30,051 bases of DNA from DASSKO01 sp035690425. GTDB lineage: Bacteria; Actinomycetota; Actinomycetes; Propionibacteriales; Nocardioidaceae. Position numbers and translations under genes: made by a program. The notes beneath the pieces are model-generated. The model saw nothing but the letters and a program-made list of their open reading frames with translations, had not been told where the DNA came from and made no database searches. Positions 22,269 to 29,920 of this stretch are shown piece after piece (position 1 is the stretch's first letter; each line of letters opens with the position of its first letter). The DNA lies in the NCBI GenBank assembly GCA_035690425.1, contig DASSKO010000115.1, positions 1-30,051 of the forward strand. Direction: 5' to 3'.

Positions 22269-23383
22269 GAGTCAGCCCCTTCCAGCCGCTCGCGGGTGGG
22301 CTCGTGGTGCACCCGGCCGTCGTGGGTGACGCAGCACCCGGTTATGACCTCGTCGTCGAAGTCGGGCGCGAACGCGCCCTCGTCTGTCATCAGACCGAGC
22401 AGGTTGACGATGTTCTGCGCGTAGAGCTTGCTGGCCGGCCCCGGCATCTGCGACGGAACGTTGGCGGCCCCCCACACCAGCGCGTTGCCGATGTGCAGCT
22501 CTTCTCCCGGTTGCGCGCCCTCGACGTTGCCGCCGGTCTCCGCGGCGAGGTCGATCACGACCGAGCCGGGCTTCATCTGCTCGACCATCTCGCGGGTCAC
22601 CAGCACGGGCGCCGTGCGGCCGGGGACCGCAGCCGTGGTGATCAAGGCGTCGGCGTCGGCGATGTAGGGAGTCAGCAGCTCGCGCTGCCTGGCCGCCCGG
22701 TCCTCGGTCATCTCCCGGGCGTATCCGCCGGATCCTTCCAGAGTCTCGAGGTCGAGCTCGATCGGCTGTGCGCCCATCGATGCGATCTCCTCGGACGCGG
22801 CCGCCCGCACGTCGTAGGCCTTGACCACGGCGCCGAGCCGCTTGGCGGTGGCGATCGCCTGCAGTCCGGCGACTCCGGCGCCGAGTACGACGACCTGGGC
22901 AGGCGGAACCGTGCCTGCGGACGTCATGTTGAGCGGGAAGAACCGGCGCAGCTTCTCGGCCGCGACGATCGCACAGCGATACCCCGAGACCAGCGCCTGC
23001 GAGGACAATGCGTCCATCGACTGGGCGCGGGAGATCCGCGGCACCAGCTCCATCGCGAACGAGGTGATCCGCCCGTCGCGCAGCATCGTGACGCCGTCGT
23101 CGGCCGGCAGGAACGAGATCGTTGCGGCACCGGGCTTGAGCCTGCGGATCCGGTCGGCGTCCAGCGCCTGCACGCTGACCACCACGTCGGCGCCATCCAG
23201 GGCGTTCGCGTCGATGCTTGCCCCCGCGTCGGCGTACACGCTGTCGGCGCTGTCCGCACCGGCCCCGGCATCGGGCTCGACCGCCACGTCATATCCGAGC
23301 GCGGTGAGCTTGCCGACCAGCTCCGGCACCGACGCCACGCGGCGTTCACCGGGTCGGGTTTCTTTGACCACTGCAATCTTCAC
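22265..23383 (-). CDS. pntAa: NAD(P) transhydrogenase subunit alpha, part 1 (NAD-binding)
   Basis: A 372-residue soluble subunit (domain I) that binds NAD(H). It shows the alanine-dehydrogenase/PNT start MKIAVVKETRPGERRVA, the nucleotide fold GAGVAGLQA (168-176), and a conserved RAQSMDALSSQ loop (119-129). The start is GTG 23383, only 6 nt after a TAGGTT -10 box, so the operon mRNA is probably leaderless. It is the first gene of pntAa-pntAb-pntB. Confidence 0.97.
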   Translation of the reverse strand: MKIAVVKETRPGERRVASVPELVGKLTALGYDVAVEPDAGAGADSADSVYADAGASIDANALDGADVVVSVQALDADRIRRLKPGAATISFLPADDGVTMLRDGRITSFAMELVPRISRAQSMDALSSQALVSGYRCAIVAAEKLRRFFPLNMTSAGTVPPAQVVVLGAGVAGLQAIATAKRLGAVVKAYDVRAAASEEIASMGAQPIELDLETLEGSGGYAREMTEDRAARQRELLTPYIADADALITTAAVPGRTAPVLVTREMVEQMKPGSVVIDLAAETGGNVEGAQPGEELHIGNALVWGAANVPSQMPGPASKLYAQNIVNLLGLMTDEGAFAPDFDDEVITGCCVTHDGRVHHEPTRERLEGADS

Positions 23384-23389
23384 CGGGGC

Positions 23390-23413
23390 AACCTATTGCA
23401 CGTTGTATGCAAT
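23390..23413 (-). promoter_or_regulatory. pnt operon promoter with overlapping dyad
   Basis: TAGGTT (minus strand, 23395-23390) is 6 nt from the GTG start. ATTGCA and TGCAAT (23395-23400 and 23408-23413) form an inverted repeat with a 7-nt spacer touching the -10 box, a likely repressor site. Confidence 0.5.
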
Positions 23414-23420
23414 CCGCCAG

Positions 23421-23442
23421 TCGTGAGACGTGCGTCTCACGA
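23421..23442 (-). terminator. Hairpin between the DUF3024 gene and the pnt operon
   Basis: A perfect 9-bp stem with GTGC loop (23421-23429/23434-23442), 32 nt after the DUF3024 stop. It would insulate pnt from menB transcription. Confidence 0.6.
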
Positions 23443-23474
23443 AGTGAAGTGGGAATTCGTCGCGGGAGCCGCGG

Positions 23475-23831
23475 TCAGCCCCAGAAGATCGACGTCGGGT
23501 CGGCCTCGATCTCGTCGAGCAGCACCTGCACGGGCTGGTTGGGCTGGACCATGTCGTAGGCGTGCCACCGTTCGTTGCGGTCGCTCCAGTACAAGGTCCA
23601 GCCCGGCGAGGACTCGTCGTACCGCAGCTGGGCGATCCGCTGGGTGGTCCACGCCGAGCCCGTCGCCGCGCTGGTCGTCGCCGTGCCGCCCGGTGGCCGG
23701 CGCTGCACGATCGTCACCGAGTGTCCGCGTGTCGTGTAGTCGATATCGACCTGGTCGCGGACCCGCTCGGGCACCCGGCCCTGGCAGTAGCGCCGTACCC
23801 GCGCCAGGTCGGTCTCGGGGAGCGGTCCCAC
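23475..23831 (-). CDS. DUF3024 domain-containing protein
   Basis: A 118-residue soluble protein of unknown function. It shows the DUF3024 layout: an N-terminal helix with RVRRYCQGRVPERVRDQV, a beta region VDIDYTTRGHSVTIVQRRP, TTQRIAQLRYDESSPGWTLYWSDRNERWHAY with several Trp and Tyr, and a C-terminal VLLDEIEADPTSIFWG. The GTG start at 23831 has GGTGAG upstream and lies 12 nt after the menB stop, so it is probably co-transcribed with menB. Confidence 0.85.
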   Translation of the reverse strand: MGPLPETDLARVRRYCQGRVPERVRDQVDIDYTTRGHSVTIVQRRPPGGTATTSAATGSAWTTQRIAQLRYDESSPGWTLYWSDRNERWHAYDMVQPNQPVQVLLDEIEADPTSIFWG

Positions 23832-23843
23832 GCTCGGCTCACC

Positions 23844-24758
23844 TCAGTAGTAGTGCGGAAACTCCGACCAGTCGGCGGCCCGCTTCTGCAGGAACGCATC
23901 ACGACCCTCGGCGGCCTCGTCGGTCATGTAGGCCAGCCGCGTGGTCTCGCCGGCGAAGATCTGCTGGCCGACGAGGCCGTCGTCGATCAGGTTGAACGAG
24001 TACTTCAGCATCCGTTGGGCCGTCGGCGACTTGGCGTTGATCCTACGCGCCCAGTCCAGCGCGGTCCGTTCCAGCTCGGCGTGCGGAACGACGGCGTTGA
24101 CCATGCCCATCCGGTGCGCGTCGTGTGCGTCGTACTCGTCACCGAGGAAGAAGATCTCGCGCGCGAACTTCTGCCCGACCTGACGGGCGAGGTAGGCCGA
24201 CCCGAAGCCACCGTCGAAGCTGGCCACGTCGGCGTCGGTCTGCTTGAACCGGGCATGCTCGGCCGATGCCAGCGTCAGGTCGGCGACCACGTGCAGCGAG
24301 TGGCCGCCGCCGGCCGCCCAACCGGGTACGGCGCAGATGACGACCTTCGGCATGAACCGCATCAGCCGCTGGCACTCCAGGATGTGCAGCCGGCCGAGCC
24401 GCGCCTTGTCCACCGACTCGGCGCCCTCCCCGTCGGCGTACTGGTAGCCCACGCTGCCGCGGATGCGCTGGTCGCCGCCGGAGCAGAAGGCCCAGCCGCC
24501 ATCACGTGCCGACGGGCCGTTGCCGGTGAGCAGCACGCACCCGACGTCGGACGACATCCGGGCGTGCTCGAGGGCGCGGTAGAGCTCGTCGACCGTGTGC
24601 GGCCGGAACGCGTTGCGCACTTCGGGGCGGTTGAAGGCGATGCGCACGGTGCCGTGCTCGACCGCCCGGTGGTAGGTGATGTCGGTCAGGTCCTCGAACC
24701 CGGCCACCACCTGCCATGCCGTCGGGTCGAAGATCTCCGATACCGCTGCCTCAGCCAT
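23844..24758 (-). CDS. menB: 1,4-dihydroxy-2-naphthoyl-CoA synthase
   Basis: A 304-residue crotonase-fold enzyme that cyclises o-succinylbenzoyl-CoA in menaquinone synthesis. It has the MenB signature CSGGDQRIRG (92-101), the oxyanion-hole region VICAVPGWAAGGGHSLHVV, FDGGFGSAYLARQVG, and a C-terminal AFLQKRAADWSEFPHYY typical of the long actinobacterial form. ATG 24758 is chosen; the frame is open upstream into the palindrome at 24790-24841. Confidence 0.96.
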   Translation of the reverse strand: MAEAAVSEIFDPTAWQVVAGFEDLTDITYHRAVEHGTVRIAFNRPEVRNAFRPHTVDELYRALEHARMSSDVGCVLLTGNGPSARDGGWAFCSGGDQRIRGSVGYQYADGEGAESVDKARLGRLHILECQRLMRFMPKVVICAVPGWAAGGGHSLHVVADLTLASAEHARFKQTDADVASFDGGFGSAYLARQVGQKFAREIFFLGDEYDAHDAHRMGMVNAVVPHAELERTALDWARRINAKSPTAQRMLKYSFNLIDDGLVGQQIFAGETTRLAYMTDEAAEGRDAFLQKRAADWSEFPHYY

Positions 24759-24789
24759 AGGCGGGACCCTACGTCCACCCGGGCCCAGC

Positions 24790-24841
24790 GTGGCGCGTTG
24801 CGGGGGTATGACGTCCGTTTTGTCCACCCGCAACGCGCCAC
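24790..24841. repeat. 15-bp perfect inverted repeat with 22-nt loop
   Basis: Arms 24790-24804 and 24827-24841 (GTGGCGCGTTGCGGG and its complement) lie between the divergent menB and XRE genes. The position upstream of both genes argues against a terminator and for a mobile or regulatory palindrome. Confidence 0.75.
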
Positions 24842-24866
24842 ACTGCGGAGCCGGCTGTCAAACTGG

Positions 24867-24891
24867 CTTGACATCGAGATTCTATGTCAAG
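24867..24891 (+). promoter_or_regulatory. Operator of the XRE/membrane-protein pair
   Basis: CTTGACAT (24867-24874) and ATGTCAAG (24884-24891) form a perfect inverted repeat with a 9-nt spacer. Related half sites TGTCAA (24856-24861) and TTGTCAT (24897-24903) flank it. It lies 13 nt before the XRE start and includes a TTGACA -35-like box, so the regulator probably represses its own gene. Confidence 0.7.
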
Positions 24892-24903
24892 CAGACTTGT
24901 CAT

Positions 24904-25098
24904 ATGAAGAACGCCGTGCGGACGCTGCGCACCCACATCGGCTTGTCCCAGGCCGATCTGGGCAGCGCGCTGGGTGTCTCGCGGCAGACCGTCAACTCCA
25001 TCGAGACCGGGCGGTATCTGCCGTCGCTGCCGCTGGCGATCGCCCTGGCTCGGTACTTCGAAACGACCGTCGAGGAGGTTTTCGATGTCGATGCATGA
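24904..25098 (+). CDS. Small XRE family transcriptional regulator
   Basis: A 64-residue single-domain HTH protein starting MKNAVRTLRTHIGLSQADL, with the recognition region GVSRQTVNSIETGRYLPSL and the end ALARYFETTVEEVF, the classic short Cro/C1 form of bacteria and archaea. It starts at ATG 24904; the long upstream open frame is not coding. The next gene begins inside its last codons. The pair is probably autoregulated through the palindrome at 24867-24891. Confidence 0.93.
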   Translation: MKNAVRTLRTHIGLSQADLGSALGVSRQTVNSIETGRYLPSLPLAIALARYFETTVEEVFDVDA

Positions 25099-25483
25099 CA
25101 CCAAGCGCCGTGGCCGGAACTGGACCGTGCCCGCCGTCGCCGCCGTGATCGGCGTCGGATACCTGATCGCCGGAGTGCTCGGTGACGACCTCCGATTCGG
25201 GATCTTCGGGCTGCTGCTGATGCTCGCCGTCGCCGGGGCGATGATGCTCGCGGGCCGCAGCAGCGAGACCGTGCAAGGGCTGCTCGACCGACGCGATGAG
25301 CGGATCCGCGGCATCGACAACGAGGCCACGATGTTCGCGGGCATGGCCGTGATCGTGGCGATCATCGTCGGCTTCATGGTCGAGATCGCCCGCGGTCAGG
25401 ACGGGTTGCCGTACGCCGTGTTGGGTGCGATCGGCGGAGTCACCTACGTCGCGGCGGTGGTCTACCTCCGGTTCCGCCGCTGA
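25085..25483 (+). CDS. Four-helix membrane protein of unknown function (DUF2178-like layout)
   Basis: A 132-residue membrane protein. Four hydrophobic helices are seen (about residues 14-33, 38-56, 80-101 and 108-127). The loop between helices 2 and 3 holds LLDRRDERIRGIDNEA, the DER-x-I motif that marks this type of small membrane protein in bacteria and archaea, which usually pairs with a short XRE regulator as here. ATG 25085 has GAGGAGG at 25071-25077 and overlaps the XRE gene by 14 nt; ATG 25091 is an alternative. The biochemical role is unknown. Confidence 0.85.
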   Translation: MSMHDTKRRGRNWTVPAVAAVIGVGYLIAGVLGDDLRFGIFGLLLMLAVAGAMMLAGRSSETVQGLLDRRDERIRGIDNEATMFAGMAVIVAIIVGFMVEIARGQDGLPYAVLGAIGGVTYVAAVVYLRFRR

Positions 25484-25486
25484 CGC

Positions 25487-26122
25487 TCAGCCGCGGGCGA
25501 TGGTCGCGGCGAGCGCGGCCAGGTGCGCCAGGCGGGCCAGCTCGGAGTCGAGGAACTCCGGCCCACCGCGGCGTCCCATCACGACCGACCGGCCGTGGGC
25601 ACCGACCGGAGCACCCACGACGAGCGTCGCCACCCCCGCGTCGAGCATCTCCAGCCGGGTGGGTTGGTCCAGGCGGACCCAGCTGCCGGCCAGGTGCTCC
25701 AGCCCGGGCGCGGCCGACGTCGCGTTGACCACGCGCGCGGCATCGCCGTCGGGCTCCAGCAGCGCCCCCCACTCAGCCCGGAACACCGTCGGCAGCAGGT
25801 CGACCAGATGCGTCACCGCCGCCTTGGGCTCCTCGGTCAGCGCCTCCACCGCTTCGAGATCGAGCTGCAGGTTGCCCCCGACGACGTACCGGGAGATCCA
25901 CAGCACCTCCACCCCGTCGAGCAGGTGGCACGCGGAGACCACGCTGTCGGGCATCACGCCGGTGGGCAGCTCGAGCAGCACGTCGTCGACCGCGGACCCG
26001 TCGTCGCGGTGTTCGACGATCTCGATCGCCTCGATGTTGGCCCCGGCGGTGCCGATCGCCGAGGCGACCGTGCCCAGCGCACCGGGTACGTCGGGCAACG
26101 CGACCCGCAGCAGGAACGACAT
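25487..26122 (-). CDS. ACT domain-containing amino-acid-binding protein
   Basis: A 211-residue protein. Residues 1-80 are an ACT domain (LLRVALPDVPGALGTVASAIGTAG, then IEAIEIVEHRDDGSAVDDVLLEL). Residues ~110-210 look like a GAF-type fold (LVDLLPTVFRAEWGALLEPDG, LVVGAPVGAHGRSVVMGRRGGPEF). No enzymatic domain is present, so it is probably a small-molecule sensor or regulatory partner. It starts 4 nt after the stop of the upstream gene, hence shares its operon. Confidence 0.85.
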   Translation of the reverse strand: MSFLLRVALPDVPGALGTVASAIGTAGANIEAIEIVEHRDDGSAVDDVLLELPTGVMPDSVVSACHLLDGVEVLWISRYVVGGNLQLDLEAVEALTEEPKAAVTHLVDLLPTVFRAEWGALLEPDGDAARVVNATSAAPGLEHLAGSWVRLDQPTRLEMLDAGVATLVVGAPVGAHGRSVVMGRRGGPEFLDSELARLAHLAALAATIARG

Positions 26123-26126
26123 TCGC

Positions 26127-26768
26127 TCAGCGCACGATCTTCAGGTTGAACACGCGCCCGCTCAGCGATCCGAACAGCCGCAACCACAGCGGCAGCCACA
26201 TCTCCATGCCCCGCGCGCCGGTGAGATCACCGAGGTCGACGACGTCGTGCCACCCGAGCTCTCCGAGCAACAGTGTTACGACCTCCTTGGCGGCTGCGTC
26301 ACCACCTGCGACGAACATCGTGGTGTCACCGTCACCGACCGCGCCGGGGTCGGCCATCACCTCGGCGGACACCGTGTTGAGCGACTTCACCACCCGCGCC
26401 TCGGGAAACGAGCGCTGGATCTGCTCGGCCAGCGAGTCGGTGTCTTTGACACTCAGCGTGGGCGGAAACCCGCCGGTGCAGTCGAGCGGGTTGGCCACAT
26501 CGAGCAGCACGGCGCCCGCGAGGGCCGCGGCGCCGGCCTGGGCCAGCACGTCCAGCGACGCCGCGCCCTGGGTGGCGTTGACCACCACCTCCGCCGGAGC
26601 GGCGGCGTCGGCGAAGGTGGCGAGTCGGAGCCGGCTGGTCGCCCACTCCTCCCGCTGCCCGGTCGCCCCCGGGTCGCGGGTGCCGACCACGATGTCGTGA
26701 CCGGCGGCGGTGAAGGACGCGGCGAGTGTGCGGCCGACCACCCCGGTGCCGAGTACGGCGATGCGCAT
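26127..26768 (-). CDS. NADPH-dependent F420 reductase-like protein
   Basis: A 213-residue Rossmann-fold protein. MRIAVLGTGVVGRTLA carries the GxGxxG nucleotide motif, followed by VVGTRDPGAT, VVNATQGAASLDVL, LLDVANPLD, and VVKSLNTVSAEVM, the layout of the F420-oxidoreductase / NADP-binding family (domain COG2085-like). Actual F420 use is inferred. ATG 26768 is preferred over TTG 26774 because a TAGGCT -10 box ends 6 nt before it, which indicates a leaderless start. It precedes the ACT protein gene in one unit. Confidence 0.85.
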   Translation of the reverse strand: MRIAVLGTGVVGRTLAASFTAAGHDIVVGTRDPGATGQREEWATSRLRLATFADAAAPAEVVVNATQGAASLDVLAQAGAAALAGAVLLDVANPLDCTGGFPPTLSVKDTDSLAEQIQRSFPEARVVKSLNTVSAEVMADPGAVGDGDTTMFVAGGDAAAKEVVTLLLGELGWHDVVDLGDLTGARGMEMWLPLWLRLFGSLSGRVFNLKIVR

Positions 26769-26774
26769 AGCCAA

Positions 26775-26780
26775 AGCCTA
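26775..26780 (-). promoter_or_regulatory. -10 box of the F420 reductase-like gene (leaderless)
   Basis: TAGGCT on the minus strand, 6 nt before ATG 26768. Confidence 0.5.
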
Positions 26781-26788
26781 CGCCCGGG

Positions 26789-28126
26789 TCAGACCGCTTC
26801 CCGCTCCGCGACCGACCGTTTGGGGCGACGCTTGGGCCGCATCGGGCCGACGAGCCGCGGACCAGCCAGCCGAGTCTCCAGCCGACGGGCCTCCCTCCGC
26901 AGCGGCTGGGCGATGTACTCACCGAGGATCACGCCGGCGGCGATGCCGACCGCGATACCCACGGCCGCGAACAGGCTGGTCACCCCCAGCACGTTGCCCT
27001 GGAAGAGCTGGAAGAGCCCGCGGTAGGTGCTCAAGCCCGGCAGCAGCGGCACGATGCCCGACACGACCACGACCAACGGCGGCACCCGTACCCGCCCGGC
27101 GACCGAGTAGCTGACCATCCCGACGAACAGTGCGGCGATCGCGGACGCCCACGCCGAGCCGAGACCGAGCTCGATCGCTGGGCGGAAGACGACCTGGCTC
27201 GCGGCACCGATCACCGCGACCGGGAACAGCGCACGCGGCGGCGCGAAGCTGGCGAACGCGAACGAGGCCGACGCGGCAGCGGAGCTCAGCGCCGCGATGG
27301 GCAGATAGCCCAGTCCCAGCGGAGCGAAGGGCTGCACCGACAACTCGTAGCCGAAGCTCGTCACCAGGCCCAGGCCGCCGCCGATGCCGCCGATGATGCC
27401 GCCGGTCAGCAGGATGGCCTCGAAGCTGCGCGCGCTCGCGGTCACGTAGAAGCCGGTGAGCGCGTCCTGGACCGCGCCGACGATCGCCATCCCGGCGAGC
27501 AGCAGGATGATGACCGCGGCGACGATCAGCGAGGACCGCGCGGCCGGCAGCAGCGCGCCGACGCCGAGCGCGATCACCGTGGCCAGGAACCCGCCGATCA
27601 CCTGCTGGTAAAAGTTCGGCACCCGCCGCCGCTCGACCTGCCGGTTGATGGCGTCGATCAGCACCCCGGACGCGAAGGCGACGAGGAAGACCACCAGGCC
27701 GCCACCGATCAGGATGCCCGCGAAGCCCGCAAACGCGCCCCAGCCGACCATCGACGCCCACTTGGGGTAGGGGTGCCCGGCGCTGATGATCGTGGCCAGT
27801 TCTTTGCGGGCCTCCTCGACGCCGATCTCGCCGAAGGCGAAGGAGCGCACCATGTGGTCGATCGAGGTGAGGTGGGTGTAGTCCAGCGCGCGGTAGCGCA
27901 CCTGCCGCATGTGGGTCTCCGGGGCGACGTCGGGCTCGCCCTGGTAGGAGATCGTCAGCGAGGTGAAGGTCACGTCGACCTCGCAGTTGCGCAGCCCCGC
28001 CGCCGAGGTGACGGCCAGCATCGTCGCGGTGGTGTCAGCGGCACCCGCGCCCGAGGCCAGCACCAGCTCACCCACCCGCAGGGCGAGGTCGATCGTCAGG
28101 TAGATGCTGCGCTGGTCATCACTCAC
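26789..28126 (-). CDS. Threonine/serine exporter, ThrE family
   Basis: A 445-residue fused ThrE_1-ThrE_2 protein. The cytosolic N-terminal part (1-125) has ALRVGELVLASGAGAADTTATM and the block VTFTSLTISYQGEP, which is conserved in the putative hydrolase-like part of ThrE. About ten membrane helices follow, including GWGAFAGFAGILIGGG and VVVVSGIVPLLPGLSTYRG. The C-terminus is basic. The start is GTG 28126. In C. glutamicum ThrE exports threonine and serine; the substrate here is inferred. The gene downstream starts 20 nt after its stop. Confidence 0.92.
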   Translation of the reverse strand: MSDDQRSIYLTIDLALRVGELVLASGAGAADTTATMLAVTSAAGLRNCEVDVTFTSLTISYQGEPDVAPETHMRQVRYRALDYTHLTSIDHMVRSFAFGEIGVEEARKELATIISAGHPYPKWASMVGWGAFAGFAGILIGGGLVVFLVAFASGVLIDAINRQVERRRVPNFYQQVIGGFLATVIALGVGALLPAARSSLIVAAVIILLLAGMAIVGAVQDALTGFYVTASARSFEAILLTGGIIGGIGGGLGLVTSFGYELSVQPFAPLGLGYLPIAALSSAAASASFAFASFAPPRALFPVAVIGAASQVVFRPAIELGLGSAWASAIAALFVGMVSYSVAGRVRVPPLVVVVSGIVPLLPGLSTYRGLFQLFQGNVLGVTSLFAAVGIAVGIAAGVILGEYIAQPLRREARRLETRLAGPRLVGPMRPKRRPKRSVAEREAV

Positions 28127-28334
28127 GTGTCTGATTGTGACGACCCGGCGACAGGGAGGAAACCTTTACGCCGGGGAGTCGCGAAGTGATTCGCCTGACA
28201 CGCCGGCGGCCGAGGCGCGAGCACGGGCCAAGAATGCGATCTGGCGGGGGAGGCGGCCTGCCGGGTTGCCGTCGCCTCGGGGGGCCGGGTGATTTACTGG
28301 CGGGTGGTCAAGAACAGCCGACGCCGGAGGAGCT

Positions 28335-29858
28335 ATGACGACCGAGGTGCGGGTTGCCATCATCGGGACCGGCTTCGGTGGGTTGGGCGTGGCGATGCAG
28401 CTCCGGCGGGCCGGTGAGCACGACTTCGTGCTGCTCGAGCGGTCCGACGACGTCGGCGGCACCTGGCGCGACAACCACTACCCCGGTGCGGCGTGCGACG
28501 TGCCTTCGCACCTGTACTCGTTCTCGTTCGCGCCCAACGCCGACTGGAGCCGGTCGTTCTCCGGTCAGCGCGAGATCCTGGACTATCTGCGCCGCTGCGC
28601 CCGCGAGTACGGCGTACTCGAGAAGGTGCGGTTCGGGCACGAGGTGCTGGAGGCGGAGTGGGACGAGGACGCGCAGCGGTGGCGGGTCGAGACCTCCGGC
28701 GGATCGTTCCGCGCACAGGTGCTGGTCAGCGCGGCTGGGCCGCTGAGCGACCCGGTCGTCCCCAAGCTGCCGGGGCTGGAGGCGTTCGAGGGCCCGGCGT
28801 TCCACTCGGCGGCGTGGGACCACTCGGTCGACCTCACCGGCAAGCGGGTGGCGGTGGTCGGGACCGGTGCGTCGGCGATCCAGTTCGTGCCCGAGATTCA
28901 GCCGCGGGTGGCCCGGCTGCATGTCTTCCAGCGCACGCCGCCGTGGGTGATCCCGCGGCACGACCGGGCGTACCGGCCGAGGGAACGGTGGGCGTTCCGG
29001 CACGTGCCCGGCGTGCAGAAGGCGTCGCGTACGGCGATCTACTGGACGCGGGAGTCCTTCGTGCTGGGGTTCGCGATTCAGCGGCGGCTGCTCACCGTGA
29101 TGGCAAGAGCAGCCCGCCGACAGCTGGAGAGCCAGGTGCCCGACGCCAGCCTGCGGGCGAAGCTGACGCCGGACTACACGATCGGCTGCAAGCGGGTGCT
29201 GATCTCCAGCGACTACTACCCCGCGATCACCCGGCCCAACGCCGAGGTGGTGACCGACGGCATCGCCGAGGTGCGGCCGGGCAGCATCGTGACCACCGAC
29301 GGCGCCGAGCGTGAGATCGACGCGATCGTGTTCGGCACGGGCTTCCGCACCACCGACCTGCCGATCACCTACCGGATCCGGGGCCGGCTCGGGCCCTCGC
29401 TGGCGCAGGCGTGGGCGGCAGCAGGGATGCAGGCCTACCGCGGCACGACCGTGCACGGCTTCCCGAACCTGTTCTTCGTGGTCGGGCCCAACACCGGCCT
29501 CGGTCACACCTCGATGGTGTTCATGATCGAGTCACAGGTGTCCTACATCCTCGACGCGCTGCGGCAGATGTCCGCGCGCGATCTTGGGTCCGTGGAGGTC
29601 GAGGCACCGGCGCAGGAGTCCTACAACGCGCGGCTCCAGGACAAGATGGCCGGCACGGTGTGGACCGAGGGCGGCTGCGCCAGCTGGTACCTCGACGAGC
29701 GGGGCCGCAACTCGACGCTGTGGCCGCGGTTCACCTTCGGCTTCCGGGCGCTGACCCGGTCGTTCGACCTGGGCGCCTACCGCACGCAGCCCGCCCGACG
29801 CCGCCCCTCCGACGTACCCGCCGCCTCCCCCCATTTGACACGTAACCCAGCCAAGTAG
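28335..29858 (+). CDS. Flavin-containing monooxygenase (Baeyer-Villiger type)
   Basis: A 507-residue class B flavoprotein. The FAD site is GTGFGG (11-16), the NADPH site is GTGASA (176-181), and between them FEGPAFHSAAWD (151-162) matches the Baeyer-Villiger fingerprint FxGxxxHxxxW. The block GGTWRDNHYPGAACDVPSH is typical of the family. It would insert oxygen into a ketone using NADPH and O2; the substrate is unknown. ATG 28335 has GGAGGAG directly upstream. It is monocistronic and ends at a nested palindrome. Confidence 0.93.
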   Translation: MTTEVRVAIIGTGFGGLGVAMQLRRAGEHDFVLLERSDDVGGTWRDNHYPGAACDVPSHLYSFSFAPNADWSRSFSGQREILDYLRRCAREYGVLEKVRFGHEVLEAEWDEDAQRWRVETSGGSFRAQVLVSAAGPLSDPVVPKLPGLEAFEGPAFHSAAWDHSVDLTGKRVAVVGTGASAIQFVPEIQPRVARLHVFQRTPPWVIPRHDRAYRPRERWAFRHVPGVQKASRTAIYWTRESFVLGFAIQRRLLTVMARAARRQLESQVPDASLRAKLTPDYTIGCKRVLISSDYYPAITRPNAEVVTDGIAEVRPGSIVTTDGAEREIDAIVFGTGFRTTDLPITYRIRGRLGPSLAQAWAAAGMQAYRGTTVHGFPNLFFVVGPNTGLGHTSMVFMIESQVSYILDALRQMSARDLGSVEVEAPAQESYNARLQDKMAGTVWTEGGCASWYLDERGRNSTLWPRFTFGFRALTRSFDLGAYRTQPARRRPSDVPAASPHLTRNPAK

Positions 29859-29901
29859 GGAGTTCCCTCGCGAGATTTGACTGGGGAGCTCCCCACTTGG
29901 C
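29850..29901. repeat. Inverted repeat, 18-nt arms, between convergent genes
   Basis: Arms 29850-29867 and 29884-29901 match at 16 of 18 positions, and each contains its own small palindrome (GGGAGTTCCC, GGGAGCTCCC). ATTTGAC is repeated directly at 29833 and 29875. It begins before the monooxygenase stop (29858) and reaches to 20 nt before the end of the convergent gene, so it may stop transcription both ways. Confidence 0.7.
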
Positions 29902-29920
29902 GGGGAAAGTCTGCGGGCGG

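Noticed and set aside
20914..22329. A 471-codon plus-strand frame opposite the pnt genes
   Set aside because: The translation is dominated by His, Gln, Arg and Asp and runs across three real gene boundaries.
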